A stretch of 64,000 bases of DNA from Petropleomorpha daqingensis. GTDB taxonomy: Bacteria; Actinomycetota; Actinomycetes; Mycobacteriales; Geodermatophilaceae. Both the position numbers and the translations under genes were made by a program. Each line of letters opens with the position of its first letter. The first letter of the stretch is position 1. Below the pieces are notes generated by a model. The model worked only from the letters and a program-made list of their open reading frames with translations. It had not been told where the DNA came from and ran no database searches. Where the stretch lies: contig NZ_JACBZT010000001.1 in the NCBI RefSeq assembly GCF_013408985.1, positions 372,001 to 436,000 on the forward strand, read 5' to 3'. Positions 30,868 through 40,281 of this stretch are shown here, one piece after another.

Positions 30868-31691
30868 GAACCCGCCCGGACGGCCTTGAACCGGCGCATG
30901 TTCTCGGTCAGCGCGATCTCCGTCGGCAGCCGCTCCATGCTCGAGGCGCCGAAGAAGCCGTTCACGCCCGTGGTGCGCGAGAGCACGTACTGGGCGTCGT
31001 CGGGTTCGGCGATCGGCCCGCCGTGGCAGAGCACGATCACGTCGGGGTTGATCGCGACCGCCGCGTCGCGCATCTCCTGGATCAGCGTCACGCAGTCGTC
31101 GAGGGTCTTCGACGTCTGCGCGCCGATGCTGCCCTTGGTGGTCAGCCCCATGTGCGGGACCAGGACGTCGGCGCCCGCCCGGGTCATCGCCTCGGCCGAC
31201 TCGCCGTCGAACACGTAGGGGGTGGTGAGCAGCCCGCGCTCGTGCGCCAGGCCGATCATCTCCACCTCCTGCGCGTAGCTCATCCCGGTCTCCTCGAGGT
31301 TGGCCCGGAAGACGCCGTCGATGAGCCCGACGGTCGGGAAGTTCTGCACGCCGGCGAACCCGGCGTCCTCGATCTGGCGCAGGAAGCGGTCCATCAGCCG
31401 GAAGGGGTCGGTGCCGCAGACCCCGGCCAGCACCGGCGTCTCGCGGACGACGGGCAGCACCTCGGCGGCCATCTCCAGCACGATCGCGTTGGCGTCGCCG
31501 TAGGGCATGAGCCCGGCGAGCGAGCCGCGGCCGGCCATCCGGTAGCGGCCGGAGTTGTAGATGATGATCAGGTCCGCGCCGCCGGCCTCCGCGCACTTGG
31601 CCGACAGGCCCGTGCCCGCCCCGGCGCCGACGATCGCGCCGCCGTCCGCCAGCGTCTTCCGCAACCGCTGCCGCGCCTCGTCGCCGTTCAC
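30864..31691 (-). CDS. PEP-hydrolase-like TIM-barrel protein
   Basis: 275 aa, GTG 31691 overlapping the UPF0261 stop (GTGA). The family (PF09370 type) is recognised from [21 protein letters not shown], quoted as the start of a phosphate-loop-like stretch, [32 protein letters not shown] and LCHGGPI. These proteins are TIM barrels related to the PEP mutase/isocitrate lyase fold; the true reaction is not established. In tomato Tm-1 the same domain is fused behind a UPF0261 domain, and here the two occur as adjacent, overlapping genes. The pair probably acts together on one substrate. Confidence 0.85.
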   Translation of the reverse strand: MNGDEARQRLRKTLADGGAIVGAGAGTGLSAKCAEAGGADLIIIYNSGRYRMAGRGSLAGLMPYGDANAIVLEMAAEVLPVVRETPVLAGVCGTDPFRLMDRFLRQIEDAGFAGVQNFPTVGLIDGVFRANLEETGMSYAQEVEMIGLAHERGLLTTPYVFDGESAEAMTRAGADVLVPHMGLTTKGSIGAQTSKTLDDCVTLIQEMRDAAVAINPDVIVLCHGGPIAEPDDAQYVLSRTTGVNGFFGASSMERLPTEIALTENMRRFKAVRAGS

Positions 31692-32905
31692 TGGTGGTCC
31701 TTTCCGCTGAGGAATTCGTCCAGCCGTGCCGCCGTCGCGACGGCGAAGGCCTCGTCGTTGATGTGCGCGTCGACCTCGTGCACCTCGACCGACGGCGCGA
31801 GCGTCGCGCGCAGCCCGGCCAGGAGGGCGGCGTCGGCCTCGGGGTCGGAGAACGGGCCACCGTCGCCGGCGATCGCCGAGATGCCGCGCAGCGGCACGAA
31901 CAGCGCGACCGGCCCGGTGGCCGCCGACAGCTTCGCACCCAGGCGGCGGCCCAGTTCCACGCACTCGTCGGGAGTGGTCCGCATGAGCGTGACGCTCGGG
32001 TTGTGCACGTAGAGGTTCCGGCCGGCGAACTCCGGCGGCACGGAGTCCCGGGGGCCGAAGTTGACCATGTCCAGCGCGCCGAGCGAGACGACCTGCGGCA
32101 CGCCGCGCCGGCCGGCGGCCTCCAGCCGGTGCGGTCCGGCCGACAGCACGCCGCCGACCAGGTCGTCGGCGAGCTCCGTCGTCGTCAGGTCGAGGACGCC
32201 GTCGACCAGCCCGGCCTCGACCAGGCTCTCCATGGTCCGGCCACCGGTGCCGGTGGCGTGGAAGACGAGCACCTCGTAGCCGCGCCGCTCCAGCTCGGCC
32301 CGCGCCGCGGTGACCGCCGGGGTGGTGACGCCGAACATCGTCGCCGCGACCACCGGCCGGGCCTCCCCCAGGTCGACCGGCGTCATGGTGACCATGCCCG
32401 CCATCGCGGCCGCGGCCCGGGCCAGCACGCCGGCCGAGATCGAGTTGAGCCCGGAGACGTCGGTGACGGCGGGCATGAGCGCGACGTCGCTGACGTCGAC
32501 GTACCCGCTGGTGTCGCCCGCCGCCATGGTCGAGACCACGAGCTTGGGGACGCCGATGGGCAGCACGCGCATCGCCGCGGTGGCGATCGCGGTGCCGCCC
32601 GAGCCACCCGCGGCCAGCACGCCCTGGCAGCGGCCCTCGTCGAACAGCCGCCGGACGACGACGGGCGCGGCCTGGCACATCGCCGCGACGGCGGCGCCGC
32701 GGTCGGTCAGCGCGGCCAGGTCGACCCCGCCGGCCGCGGCCACCTCCTCGCGCGACACGTCCGGCTCGGTGCGGGGCGGACCCTGCGTGCCGACGTCGAC
32801 GAGCAGGGTCTCGACGCCCGATGCGGCCAGGCGGTCCCGCAGGAACGCGTACTCCTCGCCCTTGGTGTCGAGCGTGCCGACCAGGACGACGGTCCGGGTA
32901 CCCAT
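31688..32905 (-). CDS. UPF0261 / Tm-1-like ATP-binding protein (copy B)
   Basis: 405 aa. I chose ATG 32905 (ribosome site AAGGAG, 6 nt spacing; protein start [16 protein letters not shown]), which aligns with copy A; an ATG 9 codons upstream has no ribosome site. Motifs: [57 protein letters not shown]. It differs clearly from copy A (for example GSGGT in place of GTGGT), so the two are probably not functionally redundant. It diverges from livH and forms a unit with the TIM-barrel gene. Confidence 0.9.
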   Translation of the reverse strand: MGTRTVVLVGTLDTKGEEYAFLRDRLAASGVETLLVDVGTQGPPRTEPDVSREEVAAAGGVDLAALTDRGAAVAAMCQAAPVVVRRLFDEGRCQGVLAAGGSGGTAIATAAMRVLPIGVPKLVVSTMAAGDTSGYVDVSDVALMPAVTDVSGLNSISAGVLARAAAAMAGMVTMTPVDLGEARPVVAATMFGVTTPAVTAARAELERRGYEVLVFHATGTGGRTMESLVEAGLVDGVLDLTTTELADDLVGGVLSAGPHRLEAAGRRGVPQVVSLGALDMVNFGPRDSVPPEFAGRNLYVHNPSVTLMRTTPDECVELGRRLGAKLSAATGPVALFVPLRGISAIAGDGGPFSDPEADAALLAGLRATLAPSVEVHEVDAHINDEAFAVATAARLDEFLSGKDHQ

Positions 32906-32913
32906 GGCGCTCC

Positions 32914-32959
32914 TTGACGTGTCCTGGGTCATATGGTCGTATCCCTAATCGATTATCGG
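32914..32959. promoter_or_regulatory. Divergent UPF0261 / livH promoter region with operator
   Basis: Toward livH: -35 TTGACG (32914-32919), -10 TCGTAT (32937-32942, 17-bp spacer), then TCGATTATCGG (32949-32959, one mismatch). Toward UPF0261 the same palindrome lies in the spacer between TTGCGG and TAGGGA, so one site can govern both directions. Confidence 0.65.
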
Positions 32960-32987
32960 TTCCCCCGCAAGGGCGCGAAGGGCTCGG

Positions 32988-34022
32988 GTGCGTTGGATGG
33001 CTTCACAGACTGCAGCGGCCCGCCGCTCCGTCCCCCGTCTCCGGGTGCCGGTGGCGCCGGCGGTCGCCGTCCTCATCGGGGCGGCGGGCCTGCTCGGCGT
33101 GCTGTGGCAGGCCTTCGAGAAGGGCTTCGGCAGTGAGGGCAACGTCCCGACGTTCATCCTCATCACGCTCAACGGGCTGACCCTCGCCGGGCTGTACTTC
33201 ATCAGCGCGAGCGGGCTGACCCTCATCTTCGGCCTGCTGCGGGTGACCAACCTCGCCCACGGCGCGCTGTTCCTGCTCGGCGGCTACCTCGCGCTGACCC
33301 TGGTGCAGGACGCCGGGGTCAACTGGTGGCTCGCCGCCCTCGTCGCGATGGTGGGCGCCGGCGTCGTCGGGCTGGTCATGCACCAGCTGTTCCTGCGCTG
33401 GAACCAGGGCCAGGACCTGCGCCAGGCGCTGATCACCATCGCGGTCTCGCTGATCCTGGCCGACCAGATGCAGGCGTGGTTCGGCGCGACCCCGACCGCG
33501 ATCGCGCCGCCGGAGTTCCTCGCCCAGCCGCTGCCGCTCGGCGTCTACGACCTCGCCTACCCGACGTTCCGGCTCACGATGCTGGCCGCGGCGCTGGTCG
33601 TCGGGCTGGTGTTCTGGCTGGTCTACAAGCGCACGCGGGTCGGCATGGTGGTCCGCGCCGGGGTCGACGACACCCAGATGACCTCGGCGCTCGGCGTGAA
33701 CGTGCAGAAGGTGTTCGCGATCGCGTTCTTCGTCGGCTCGGCGCTGGCCGGCCTCGGCGGCGTCTTCGCCGGGACCTCGCTGTCGCTGGCGCCCGGGCAG
33801 GACCAGTCGTTCCTGGTCAGCGCGCTCGTCGTCGTCATCGTCGGCGGCATGGGCAGCCTGGGCGGCGCCGCGCTGGGCGCCCTGCTGCTCGGCCTGGTCG
33901 ACCAGTACTCCAGCGCCTACCTGCCGCCCGAGTACTCCAACCTCTCCGCCCTGCTCACCTTCGTGCTGCTCGCCGTGATCCTCGCGGTGCGGCCGACCGG
34001 CCTGTTCGGGAAGATCCGATGA
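32988..34022 (+). CDS. livH: Branched-chain-type ABC transporter permease LivH
   Basis: 344 aa, integral membrane protein with about eight hydrophobic segments. Signature of the LivH family: [25 protein letters not shown] given in part, [21 protein letters not shown] (the EAA-like loop) and a conserved end [12 protein letters not shown] 32988 is supported by GAAGGG 5 nt upstream; ATG 32997 is an alternative. First gene of livHMGF, which diverges from the UPF0261-TIM-barrel unit. Substrate range of the family is broad, so the name does not prove amino acid transport. Confidence 0.92.
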   Translation: MRWMASQTAAARRSVPRLRVPVAPAVAVLIGAAGLLGVLWQAFEKGFGSEGNVPTFILITLNGLTLAGLYFISASGLTLIFGLLRVTNLAHGALFLLGGYLALTLVQDAGVNWWLAALVAMVGAGVVGLVMHQLFLRWNQGQDLRQALITIAVSLILADQMQAWFGATPTAIAPPEFLAQPLPLGVYDLAYPTFRLTMLAAALVVGLVFWLVYKRTRVGMVVRAGVDDTQMTSALGVNVQKVFAIAFFVGSALAGLGGVFAGTSLSLAPGQDQSFLVSALVVVIVGGMGSLGGAALGALLLGLVDQYSSAYLPPEYSNLSALLTFVLLAVILAVRPTGLFGKIR

Positions 34023-35047
34023 CCCGCGCCTGGACCTACGGCACCCGCGGCGCGCTCGCGGTCGTGCTGCTCGTCGTCGCCCTGGTCCCCCTCCTGTTCA
34101 CCACGTTCTTCACCAGCCAGGTCGGGCTGACCTCGCTGTGGCTGGGCATCGTGGCGGTCAGCCTCACCTTCCTGTCCGGGCAGGGCGGCATGGTCTCGCT
34201 GGCCCAGACGGCGCTGTTCGGCGTCGCCGGGATGATCGCCGCGAAGCTGTCGGTCGACGCCGGCTGGAACCCGTGGGCCGCGGCGCTGGTCGGCATCCTC
34301 ACCGCCACCGTCGTCGGCCTGGTCTTCGGCGCGCTGGCCAGCGGCAGCCAGGGCATCTACTTCCTGATCATCACGCTGGCGTTCGCCCAGGTGACCTACT
34401 TCTACTTCGCCGCGGTGCCGACGTTCGGCGCGCACGAGGGCATCAACGGGGTCCGCCCGCCGGAGATCCTCGGCGACCCGGTGTCCGACCCCACGCGGAT
34501 GTACTACTTCCTGCTCGCCGTGTCGGTGCTGGTGTACGCCGGGCTGCGGTACGTCTCGCGGACGGCGTTCGGGCTGGCCCTGGCCGGCGTGCGCGACGAC
34601 CCGGTGCGGATGGCCGCGCTCGGCTACAACGTCCGGCTGCACCGCACCCTCGGGTTCACGCTGGCCGCACCGGTCGCCGGGGCCGCGGGTGTGCTCTCGG
34701 CGTGGTCCAACACGCGCATCTCCGCGGGCTCGATCTCGCTGGCGATCGCGATCCTCGTGCTCACCGCCGCGGTCATCGGCGGGCTCAACCGGCTCGAGGG
34801 CGCCTGGGTCGGCGCGCTGCTCTACACGCTGTGCGACACCTACCTGCGCGGCTTCACCGACCGGTTCACCACGTGGCTCGGCGTCGTCTTCCTCGTCATC
34901 GTGCTGGTCTCCCCCGGCGGCGTCGTCGGCGTCCTGAGCTGGGTCGGCGGGTGGGTGCGCCGGCACCTGCCCGGCTCGCCGGCGCCCGCGATCCCGGCTG
35001 CCGCCCCCGCTCCCCCGGTGCCCGTCTCGTCGAACGGAGCGATCTAG
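34019..35047 (+). CDS. livM: Branched-chain-type ABC transporter permease LivM
   Basis: 342 aa, ATG 34019 overlapping the livH stop (ATGA). It has an N-terminal signal-anchor-like segment (LAVVLLVVALVPLLF), SGQGGMVSLAQTALFGVAGM typical of LivM, and the cytoplasmic coupling loop AGVRDDPVRMAALGYNV. About eight to ten membrane segments. The C-terminal 30 residues are Pro/Ala-rich. It forms the permease dimer with LivH. Confidence 0.92.
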   Translation: MTRAWTYGTRGALAVVLLVVALVPLLFTTFFTSQVGLTSLWLGIVAVSLTFLSGQGGMVSLAQTALFGVAGMIAAKLSVDAGWNPWAAALVGILTATVVGLVFGALASGSQGIYFLIITLAFAQVTYFYFAAVPTFGAHEGINGVRPPEILGDPVSDPTRMYYFLLAVSVLVYAGLRYVSRTAFGLALAGVRDDPVRMAALGYNVRLHRTLGFTLAAPVAGAAGVLSAWSNTRISAGSISLAIAILVLTAAVIGGLNRLEGAWVGALLYTLCDTYLRGFTDRFTTWLGVVFLVIVLVSPGGVVGVLSWVGGWVRRHLPGSPAPAIPAAAPAPPVPVSSNGAI

Positions 35048-35794
35048 ATGGACCCCGTCCTGACCGTCCGCGGCCTGACCCGGCGCTTCGGCGGCGTGGT
35101 CGCGGTGAGCGACGTGGACCTCGACATCGCGCCCGGCGAGCGGCGCGCGGTGCTCGGCCCCAACGGGGCCGGCAAGTCCACGCTGTTCAACCTCATCGCC
35201 GGGGCCGACCACCCGACCTCGGGCAGCATCGAGGTCTTCGGCCGCGACGTCACCCACCTCGGCGCGCGCCGGCGCACCCGGATGGGGCTGTCGCGGACGT
35301 TCCAGACCTCGCGGCTGCTCACCGGGCTGACCGTGGCCGACAACCTCTACCTCGCCGCGATCGGGGTGGACGGCGGCCGGTTCCGGCTGGTGCGCACCGG
35401 CCGCGACGCCGCGGCCCGGGAGCGCGCCCGGACGACGGCGGCCAGCGTCGGGATGACCGACCGGCTGGACACCCTGGCCGGCGACCTCTCGCACGGCGAG
35501 CAGCGGCAGCTGGAGATCGGCCTCGCGCTGATCGCCGAGCCGCGGCTGCTGCTGCTCGACGAGCCGGCGGCGGGCTTGTCCCGCGCGGAGCGGCAGCTGC
35601 TCACCCAGCTGCTGCTCTCGCTCGACCGCGACGTGACGCTGCTGCTGATCGAACACGACATGGACGTGGCCCTGACCGTGGCCGAGCGGGTGACGATGAT
35701 GCACGACGGCGTCGTGATCGTCGACGGCACGCCGGCCGAGATCCGGGCCGACCAGCGCGTCCACGACCTCTACCTGGGACGGGCACATGTCTGA
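35048..35794 (+). CDS. livG: Branched-chain-type ABC transporter ATPase LivG
   Basis: 248 aa, starting immediately after the livM stop. Walker A GPNGAGKST at residues 37-45, LivG-specific segment MGLSRTFQTSRLLTGLTV, ABC signature LSHGEQRQLEIG, Walker B LLLLDEPAAGLS and the switch His in LLIEHDMDV. Energises import with LivF. Its stop overlaps the livF start by eight bases. Confidence 0.95.
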   Translation: MDPVLTVRGLTRRFGGVVAVSDVDLDIAPGERRAVLGPNGAGKSTLFNLIAGADHPTSGSIEVFGRDVTHLGARRRTRMGLSRTFQTSRLLTGLTVADNLYLAAIGVDGGRFRLVRTGRDAAARERARTTAASVGMTDRLDTLAGDLSHGEQRQLEIGLALIAEPRLLLLDEPAAGLSRAERQLLTQLLLSLDRDVTLLLIEHDMDVALTVAERVTMMHDGVVIVDGTPAEIRADQRVHDLYLGRAHV

Positions 35795-36512
35795 GCAGGT
35801 GCTGGAGATCTCCGGCCTGGACGCCTACTACGGCAGCGCGCACGTGCTGCACGGCCTCTCCGCCTCGATCGGGCAGCGCACGACCGGGATCGTCGGCCGC
35901 AACGGCATGGGCAAGTCGACGCTGTGCAAGGCGATCATGGGCATCACCCCGCCCCGAGCCCGCGGCTCGATCCGGCTGGACGGCGAGGAGATCCTCGGCA
36001 AGCCGTCGTACGACATCTGCCGCCGCGGCATCGCCTACGTGCCGCAGGGCCGGCGGATCTTCTCCTCGCTGAGCACCGACGAGCACCTGCGCATGCTCAG
36101 CCGCAAGCTCGCCACCCGCGGGCAGTGGACGATCGACGCCGTCTACGACCTCTACCCCCGGCTGGCCGAGCGGCGCAAGGTCGGGGCGGCGGCGCTCTCC
36201 GGCGGCGAGCAGCAGATGCTGGCGATCGGCCGGGCGCTGCTGACCAACCCGAAGCTGCTGGTCATGGACGAGCCGTCGGAGGGCCTCGCCCCGGCGATCG
36301 TCGAACAGCTCACCGAGACCTGCCGGACGCTGGTCGCCGAGGGGCTGACGCTGCTGATCGTCGAGCAGAACCTCGGCATGGCCACCGCGGTCGCCGACCG
36401 GCTGCTGGTCATGGTGCACGGCGAGGTCGCCCTGGAGACGTCCTCGTCCGCGCTGCTCGCCGACGAGGACGCCCAGCGCCGCTACCTCGGCGTCGAACCC
36501 ACCGCCGCCTGA
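35787..36512 (+). CDS. livF: Branched-chain-type ABC transporter ATPase LivF
   Basis: 241 aa. Walker A GRNGMGKST at residues 37-45 (GRNG as usual for LivF), GIAYVPQGRRIFSSLS as Q-loop segment, signature LSGGEQQMLAIG, Walker B LLVMDEPSEGLAP, switch His replaced by Gln-Asn in LIVEQNLG as normal for LivF. Last gene of the transporter unit, followed by a hairpin. Confidence 0.95.
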   Translation: MSEQVLEISGLDAYYGSAHVLHGLSASIGQRTTGIVGRNGMGKSTLCKAIMGITPPRARGSIRLDGEEILGKPSYDICRRGIAYVPQGRRIFSSLSTDEHLRMLSRKLATRGQWTIDAVYDLYPRLAERRKVGAAALSGGEQQMLAIGRALLTNPKLLVMDEPSEGLAPAIVEQLTETCRTLVAEGLTLLIVEQNLGMATAVADRLLVMVHGEVALETSSSALLADEDAQRRYLGVEPTAA

Positions 36513-36515
36513 CCC

Positions 36516-36557
36516 GGTTTCGCGTGCTTAACCGCGCGCGGTCAAGCACGCGAAACC
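36516..36557. terminator. Bidirectional hairpin between livF and the PucR-type gene
   Basis: 14-bp perfect arms (36516-36529 with 36544-36557); the loop holds a further self-complementary ACCGCGCGCGGT. It marks the boundary between the GntR-operator region and the peptide/D-amino-acid block. Confidence 0.75.
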
Positions 36558-36561
36558 ACAG

Positions 36562-38184
36562 CTAGAGCAGGCGGAGCTGGACCTGGGCGGCGAAGCGGGC
36601 CTCCGGGTCGTCGAGGTCCAGGCCGCCGACCTCGGCCAGCCGCCGCAGCCGGTAGCGGAACGTGTTGGGGTGCACGAACAGCCCCGCCGCGGCGGCGTTC
36701 ACGTCGCCGAAGGCGTCGAGCCAGGCGCGCAGGGTCTCCACCAGCCGGCTGCCGTGCGCCGCGTCGTACTCCAGCAGCCGCGCGACCGGCCCGGCCGGGG
36801 TGTCCCCGCGGACGGCGACCAGGTCCCGCAGCTCCAGCATCAGCGCCTCGACGTAGACCTCCGGCAGCCGCGCCACCCGCGCCGCCGACCGCCGCTCGCG
36901 CAGCACGCGCAGCGCCCGGTCGGCCGCGAGCCGGGCCGCGGCCACCCCGCCGACGTCCCGGCTGACCGGGCCGATGCCGATGGAGGCCGGCACCCGGTCG
37001 CCCACCCGGTCGAGGAAGTCCGCCGCGATCCGGGCCGCCCGGTCCTCGCCGTCGTCCCCCGACACCGGCACCAGTCCGTAGGCGGCGTGCCCGACCAGCG
37101 CCGCCGCCGAGCGCGGGTGGACGGCGGACAGGTGCAGCGCGAACGCGTCGGCGAGCCGCTGCCGGACGCTGACCGCCGCGGCGTCGGTCGCCTCCTCCCC
37201 CGCCGGGGCGTCGGCGACGGCGAGCGCGAGCACCACGACCGGCTGGTCGGCCAGCGCCAGCCGGGTGAGCGCCTCGCGCGCGCCGGCTCCTCCTTCGAGC
37301 GCCGTGCTCACCAGGTCCGCGCGCACCCGGCGCTGCACGTCGGAGCCGGCCCGCACGCGCATGAGGTGCAGCGCGACGAGCTTGGCGCTCTCGCACAGGG
37401 CGTCGGCCCGCTCGGCCGACAGCGGTTCGTGCAGCACCGCCCAGATGCTGCCCAGCACCTCGTCGCCGGCCCGGACGGCGATGGCCGCGCGCGGCAGCGT
37501 CCTCCCGGACCCGTCGGCCGCCGGCACCGGGTCGACGATCACCGGCCGGTCGCTGCGGTAGAGCTCCCGGAAGACCCCGCGCTCGGTGAGGATCCGCGAG
37601 TACCGCTCGGGCACCTGCAGCCCGAGCACGGTCTCCTCCCGCCCCCGGTCGGTCTCGTCCTGGCGGCCGGAGAAGGCGAGCACGCGGTTGCTGCGGTCCT
37701 CGATGGTGATCGGCGCGTCCAGCAGCGCCGCGACGGCGTTGGCCAGCGCGAACAGGTCGCCGGACGGCAGCCCGCCCAGCGACTCGCTCTCCCCGGCGAC
37801 GACGTCGCCCTCGGCGAGCACGGCGCGCAGCATCGCGGCCAGCTGCGACCAGGTCGCGCCGCGGGTCAGGCCGAGCAGCGCCACCCCGGCGTCGTCCGCG
37901 GCGGCGAGCACCTCGGTCGTCGCGACGACCGGCGCGCGCACCACCAGCCCGACGGCCCCGCGCCGGCCGAGCTGCCCCAGCAGCGCCACCGTCTGCGCCG
38001 GTTCGCCGATCCCCACGCCCAGCACCAGCGCGTGCGGCGGGAGCGCGGGCTCGTCGAGCGGGTCGTGGATCGCGATGCCGCCGATCTCGGGCGCCGCGTC
38101 GGGATCGCCGTGCAGCAGCTCCAGGAGCGTGGCCCCCAGGTCGTCGAGCACGCGCCGGAGGCCGGTGTGCCGTGGCCCGCTCAC
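36562..38184 (-). CDS. PucR/CdaR-type transcriptional regulator
   Basis: 540 aa, GTG start at 38184. The N-terminal ~130 residues form the PucR-like sensor (HALVLGVGIGEPAQTVALLGQL and VGLVVRAPVVATTEV), the middle a degenerate GGDEF-like domain, and the C-terminus the HTH_30 domain: DVNAAAAGLFVHPNTFRYRL with RRLAEVGGLDL following. Members control purine, allantoin, proline or amino acid catabolism, often as activators. It lies 73 bp downstream of the racemase gene, on the same strand at the end of the peptide-transporter unit, and is the only regulator in that block. It is thus the first candidate for binding TCGTCCG-NN-CGGACGA (inference). Confidence 0.88.
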   Translation of the reverse strand: MSGPRHTGLRRVLDDLGATLLELLHGDPDAAPEIGGIAIHDPLDEPALPPHALVLGVGIGEPAQTVALLGQLGRRGAVGLVVRAPVVATTEVLAAADDAGVALLGLTRGATWSQLAAMLRAVLAEGDVVAGESESLGGLPSGDLFALANAVAALLDAPITIEDRSNRVLAFSGRQDETDRGREETVLGLQVPERYSRILTERGVFRELYRSDRPVIVDPVPAADGSGRTLPRAAIAVRAGDEVLGSIWAVLHEPLSAERADALCESAKLVALHLMRVRAGSDVQRRVRADLVSTALEGGAGAREALTRLALADQPVVVLALAVADAPAGEEATDAAAVSVRQRLADAFALHLSAVHPRSAAALVGHAAYGLVPVSGDDGEDRAARIAADFLDRVGDRVPASIGIGPVSRDVGGVAAARLAADRALRVLRERRSAARVARLPEVYVEALMLELRDLVAVRGDTPAGPVARLLEYDAAHGSRLVETLRAWLDAFGDVNAAAAGLFVHPNTFRYRLRRLAEVGGLDLDDPEARFAAQVQLRLL

Positions 38185-38257
38185 CGCGCCCTCCGTCCGA
38201 CCGACCAGGAGCGTCAGCGTAGTTCGCTCCCGCCGCGCGGACAGTCGCCCGACAGGG

Positions 38258-39364
38258 TCACAGCGGCAGCCACTCGCTCCACGTCGTCACCGCGGCCAGC
38301 TCGTCGTCCCGGGGCGTGACGCCGATCCCGGGCCCGGTCGGCACCGCCAGGTGCCCCTCGTCGAGGACGAACGGCTCGGTGACGTCCGTGCGGTAGTAGC
38401 GGTCCGACGCCGAGGTGTCGCCGGGCAGCACGAAGCCGGGCAGCGCGGCGAGGGCGACGTTGGCCGCCCGGCCGATCCCGGTCTCGAGCATGCCCCCGCA
38501 CCACACCGGCACCCCGTGGGCGACGCAGAGGTCGTGGATGCGCCGGGCCTCCAGGTAGCCGCCGACCCGCCCGGGCTTGATGTTGACCACGCTGCACGCG
38601 CCGAGGGTGATCGCCGCCGCCGCGCCGCGGGCCGAGGTGATCGACTCGTCCAGGCACACCGGCGTGCGGATCTGCTTCGCGAGCGCGGCGTGCCCCAGGA
38701 CGTCGTCCTCGGGCAGCGGCTGCTCGATCAGCAGCAGGTCGAAGGGGTCGAGCCGGGCCAGGTGGCGGGCGTCGGCGAGCGTGTAGGCGGTGTTCGCGTC
38801 GACCTGCAGCAGCACGTCGTCGCCGAACCGCTCGCGCACGGCGCGCACCGGCTCGACGTCCCACCCGGGCTCGATCTTCAGCTTGATCCGGACGTAGCCC
38901 GCGTCGAGGTAGCCGCCGACCGCGTCGAGCAGCTCGGGGACCGACGCCATGATCCCGACCGAGACGCCGCAGGGCACCCGGTCGCGGACGGCGCCCAGCT
39001 CGCGGGCCAGCGGCCGGCCCTCCGCGCGCAGCTCGGCGTCGAGCACGGCCAGCTCCAGGGCCGCCTTGGCCATGCGGTGCCCGTGGAAGCCCGAGAGCAG
39101 AGGCGCGACGTCGGTCGCGGCGAACGACCCGGCCGCGGCCAGCCGCGGGACGAGGAACCGCCGCAGGACGTCGACCGCGCCGTCCACGTACTCCTCGGAG
39201 TACAGGGGGTCGGCCATGGCGACGCACTCCCCCCAGCCCTCGGCACCGTCGGTGACCACCCGCAGCAGCAGCACGTCGCGGCGCGTCTGCGTGCCGAACG
39301 ACGTCCGGAACGGCGCCACCAGCGGCAGCGCGACCCGCCGCAGCTCGACCCCGGTCAGGTTCAC
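38258..39364 (-). CDS. N-succinylamino-acid racemase-like enolase-superfamily enzyme (OSBS/NSAR family)
   Basis: 368 aa, GTG 39364 overlapping the GNAT stop (GTGA). All catalytic residues of the o-succinylbenzoate synthase/N-acylamino acid racemase family are seen: KLK in RIKLKIEPGW, metal ligands Asp in LQVDANTAYT, Glu in LLIEQPLPEDD, Asp in VCLDESIT, and the second catalytic Lys in SVVNIKPGRVGG. The family makes either OSB for menaquinone or racemises N-succinyl-amino acids. No menaquinone gene lies near, while a GNAT acyltransferase and an M20 hydrolase flank it, exactly the set of the NSAR D-to-L amino acid route. I therefore favour racemase activity. Confidence 0.85.
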   Translation of the reverse strand: MNLTGVELRRVALPLVAPFRTSFGTQTRRDVLLLRVVTDGAEGWGECVAMADPLYSEEYVDGAVDVLRRFLVPRLAAAGSFAATDVAPLLSGFHGHRMAKAALELAVLDAELRAEGRPLARELGAVRDRVPCGVSVGIMASVPELLDAVGGYLDAGYVRIKLKIEPGWDVEPVRAVRERFGDDVLLQVDANTAYTLADARHLARLDPFDLLLIEQPLPEDDVLGHAALAKQIRTPVCLDESITSARGAAAAITLGACSVVNIKPGRVGGYLEARRIHDLCVAHGVPVWCGGMLETGIGRAANVALAALPGFVLPGDTSASDRYYRTDVTEPFVLDEGHLAVPTGPGIGVTPRDDELAAVTTWSEWLPL

Positions 39365-40281
39365 GCGATCCCCTCCTGACGCTGCACCACGAACCAGCCC
39401 GATCGATCGAACCCGGTGATCGACGCCCCGCTCGCGAGCAGCGGGACCAGCGCCTCGCGCACCGCGACCCGCCACTCCTTGGCCAGGCCCGGGTCGGCCG
39501 TCCGCAGCCCCTCGATGTCCGGGGGGACGGCGACCAGCGACACCGCGCCGTCGAGCGAGCCGGGCTGCGGCGTCCCCAGCGGGGTGGCACCGAGCGCGAC
39601 CACCGCGCCGGCGGCCAGCTCGGCCGCGGCGTCCACCCGGGGCACGCGACCCCGGCAGGCCTCGGCGACCGACGCGCTCCGGAGATCCCAGTGCACGAGC
39701 AGGCGGTCGCTGTCGTCGTCGCCGTTGATGCCGTCGTGCATCCCGCCGTAGAAGTTCGGCAGGTACTCCACCGGCGCGGCGGCCAGCTTGCCGAGGTTGA
39801 ACCAGGCGTTGCGGCGGACCAGCGGGTCGAAGGTCCAGCCGATGAGCGGCACGTCGCGGTGCAGCGCCCAGGCCCGCTGGTGGACCTTGACGGCGAAGCC
39901 GACCGAACGGCCGCGCACCTGCGAGGAGACGCCGGCGATGTGGCTGTGCAGAGTCCCCTGGGCCGGGGCGGAGAAGAAGCCGGCGCACGCGCCGACCAGG
40001 GTGCCGCCGTCGAACGCGCCGACGACGTAGTTGCCGGCCTTGGCCAGCGCGCGCAGCAGCTCGGTGGTCATGGGCGGGTGCGCGTCGCGGCCCCAGATGC
40101 CCTCGAACAGGCGGGACACCGCCTCGAGGTCGGGCAGCTCGGTCAGCTCGCGGATCGTCACACCCGCAGCGAGAGCGGCCGCCCGGGCCGCGGCCTCCGC
40201 CGCGTCGACGTCGTCCCGGAGCCGGGTCGGGTTCCGGTCGGTCACGGATCCCATCGTCGGCAGCGCGTCGTCGGAGGTCAT
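39361..40281 (-). CDS. GNAT acyltransferase (COG3375 type), probable D-amino acid N-succinyltransferase
   Basis: 306 aa, ATG 40281 with GGGAGGGG ribosome site, overlapping the M20 stop (ATGA). GNAT-like strands are visible (VVGAFDGGTLVGACAGFF, HSHIAGVSSQVRGRSVGFAVK as the acyl-CoA loop, IGWTFDPLVRRNAWFNLGKL). This last segment is characteristic of the COG3375 family, which is frequently encoded next to N-succinylamino acid racemases. In the described NSAR pathway such an enzyme succinylates the D-amino acid with succinyl-CoA. The specific acyl donor and acceptor here are inferred from context. Confidence 0.8.
   Translation of the reverse strand: MTSDDALPTMGSVTDRNPTRLRDDVDAAEAAARAAALAAGVTIRELTELPDLEAVSRLFEGIWGRDAHPPMTTELLRALAKAGNYVVGAFDGGTLVGACAGFFSAPAQGTLHSHIAGVSSQVRGRSVGFAVKVHQRAWALHRDVPLIGWTFDPLVRRNAWFNLGKLAAAPVEYLPNFYGGMHDGINGDDDSDRLLVHWDLRSASVAEACRGRVPRVDAAAELAAGAVVALGATPLGTPQPGSLDGAVSLVAVPPDIEGLRTADPGLAKEWRVAVREALVPLLASGASITGFDRSGWFVVQRQEGIA

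Noticed and set aside
38258-39364. Menaquinone o-succinylbenzoate synthase (MenC)
   Set aside because: No other menaquinone gene is nearby, and the flanking GNAT and M20 genes match the N-succinylamino acid racemase pathway. Not fully excluded.
39405-39425. GATCGATCGA-containing stretch as another GntR operator
   Set aside because: It lies inside a coding region and does not match TCGATWATCGA beyond the TCGA tetranucleotide.
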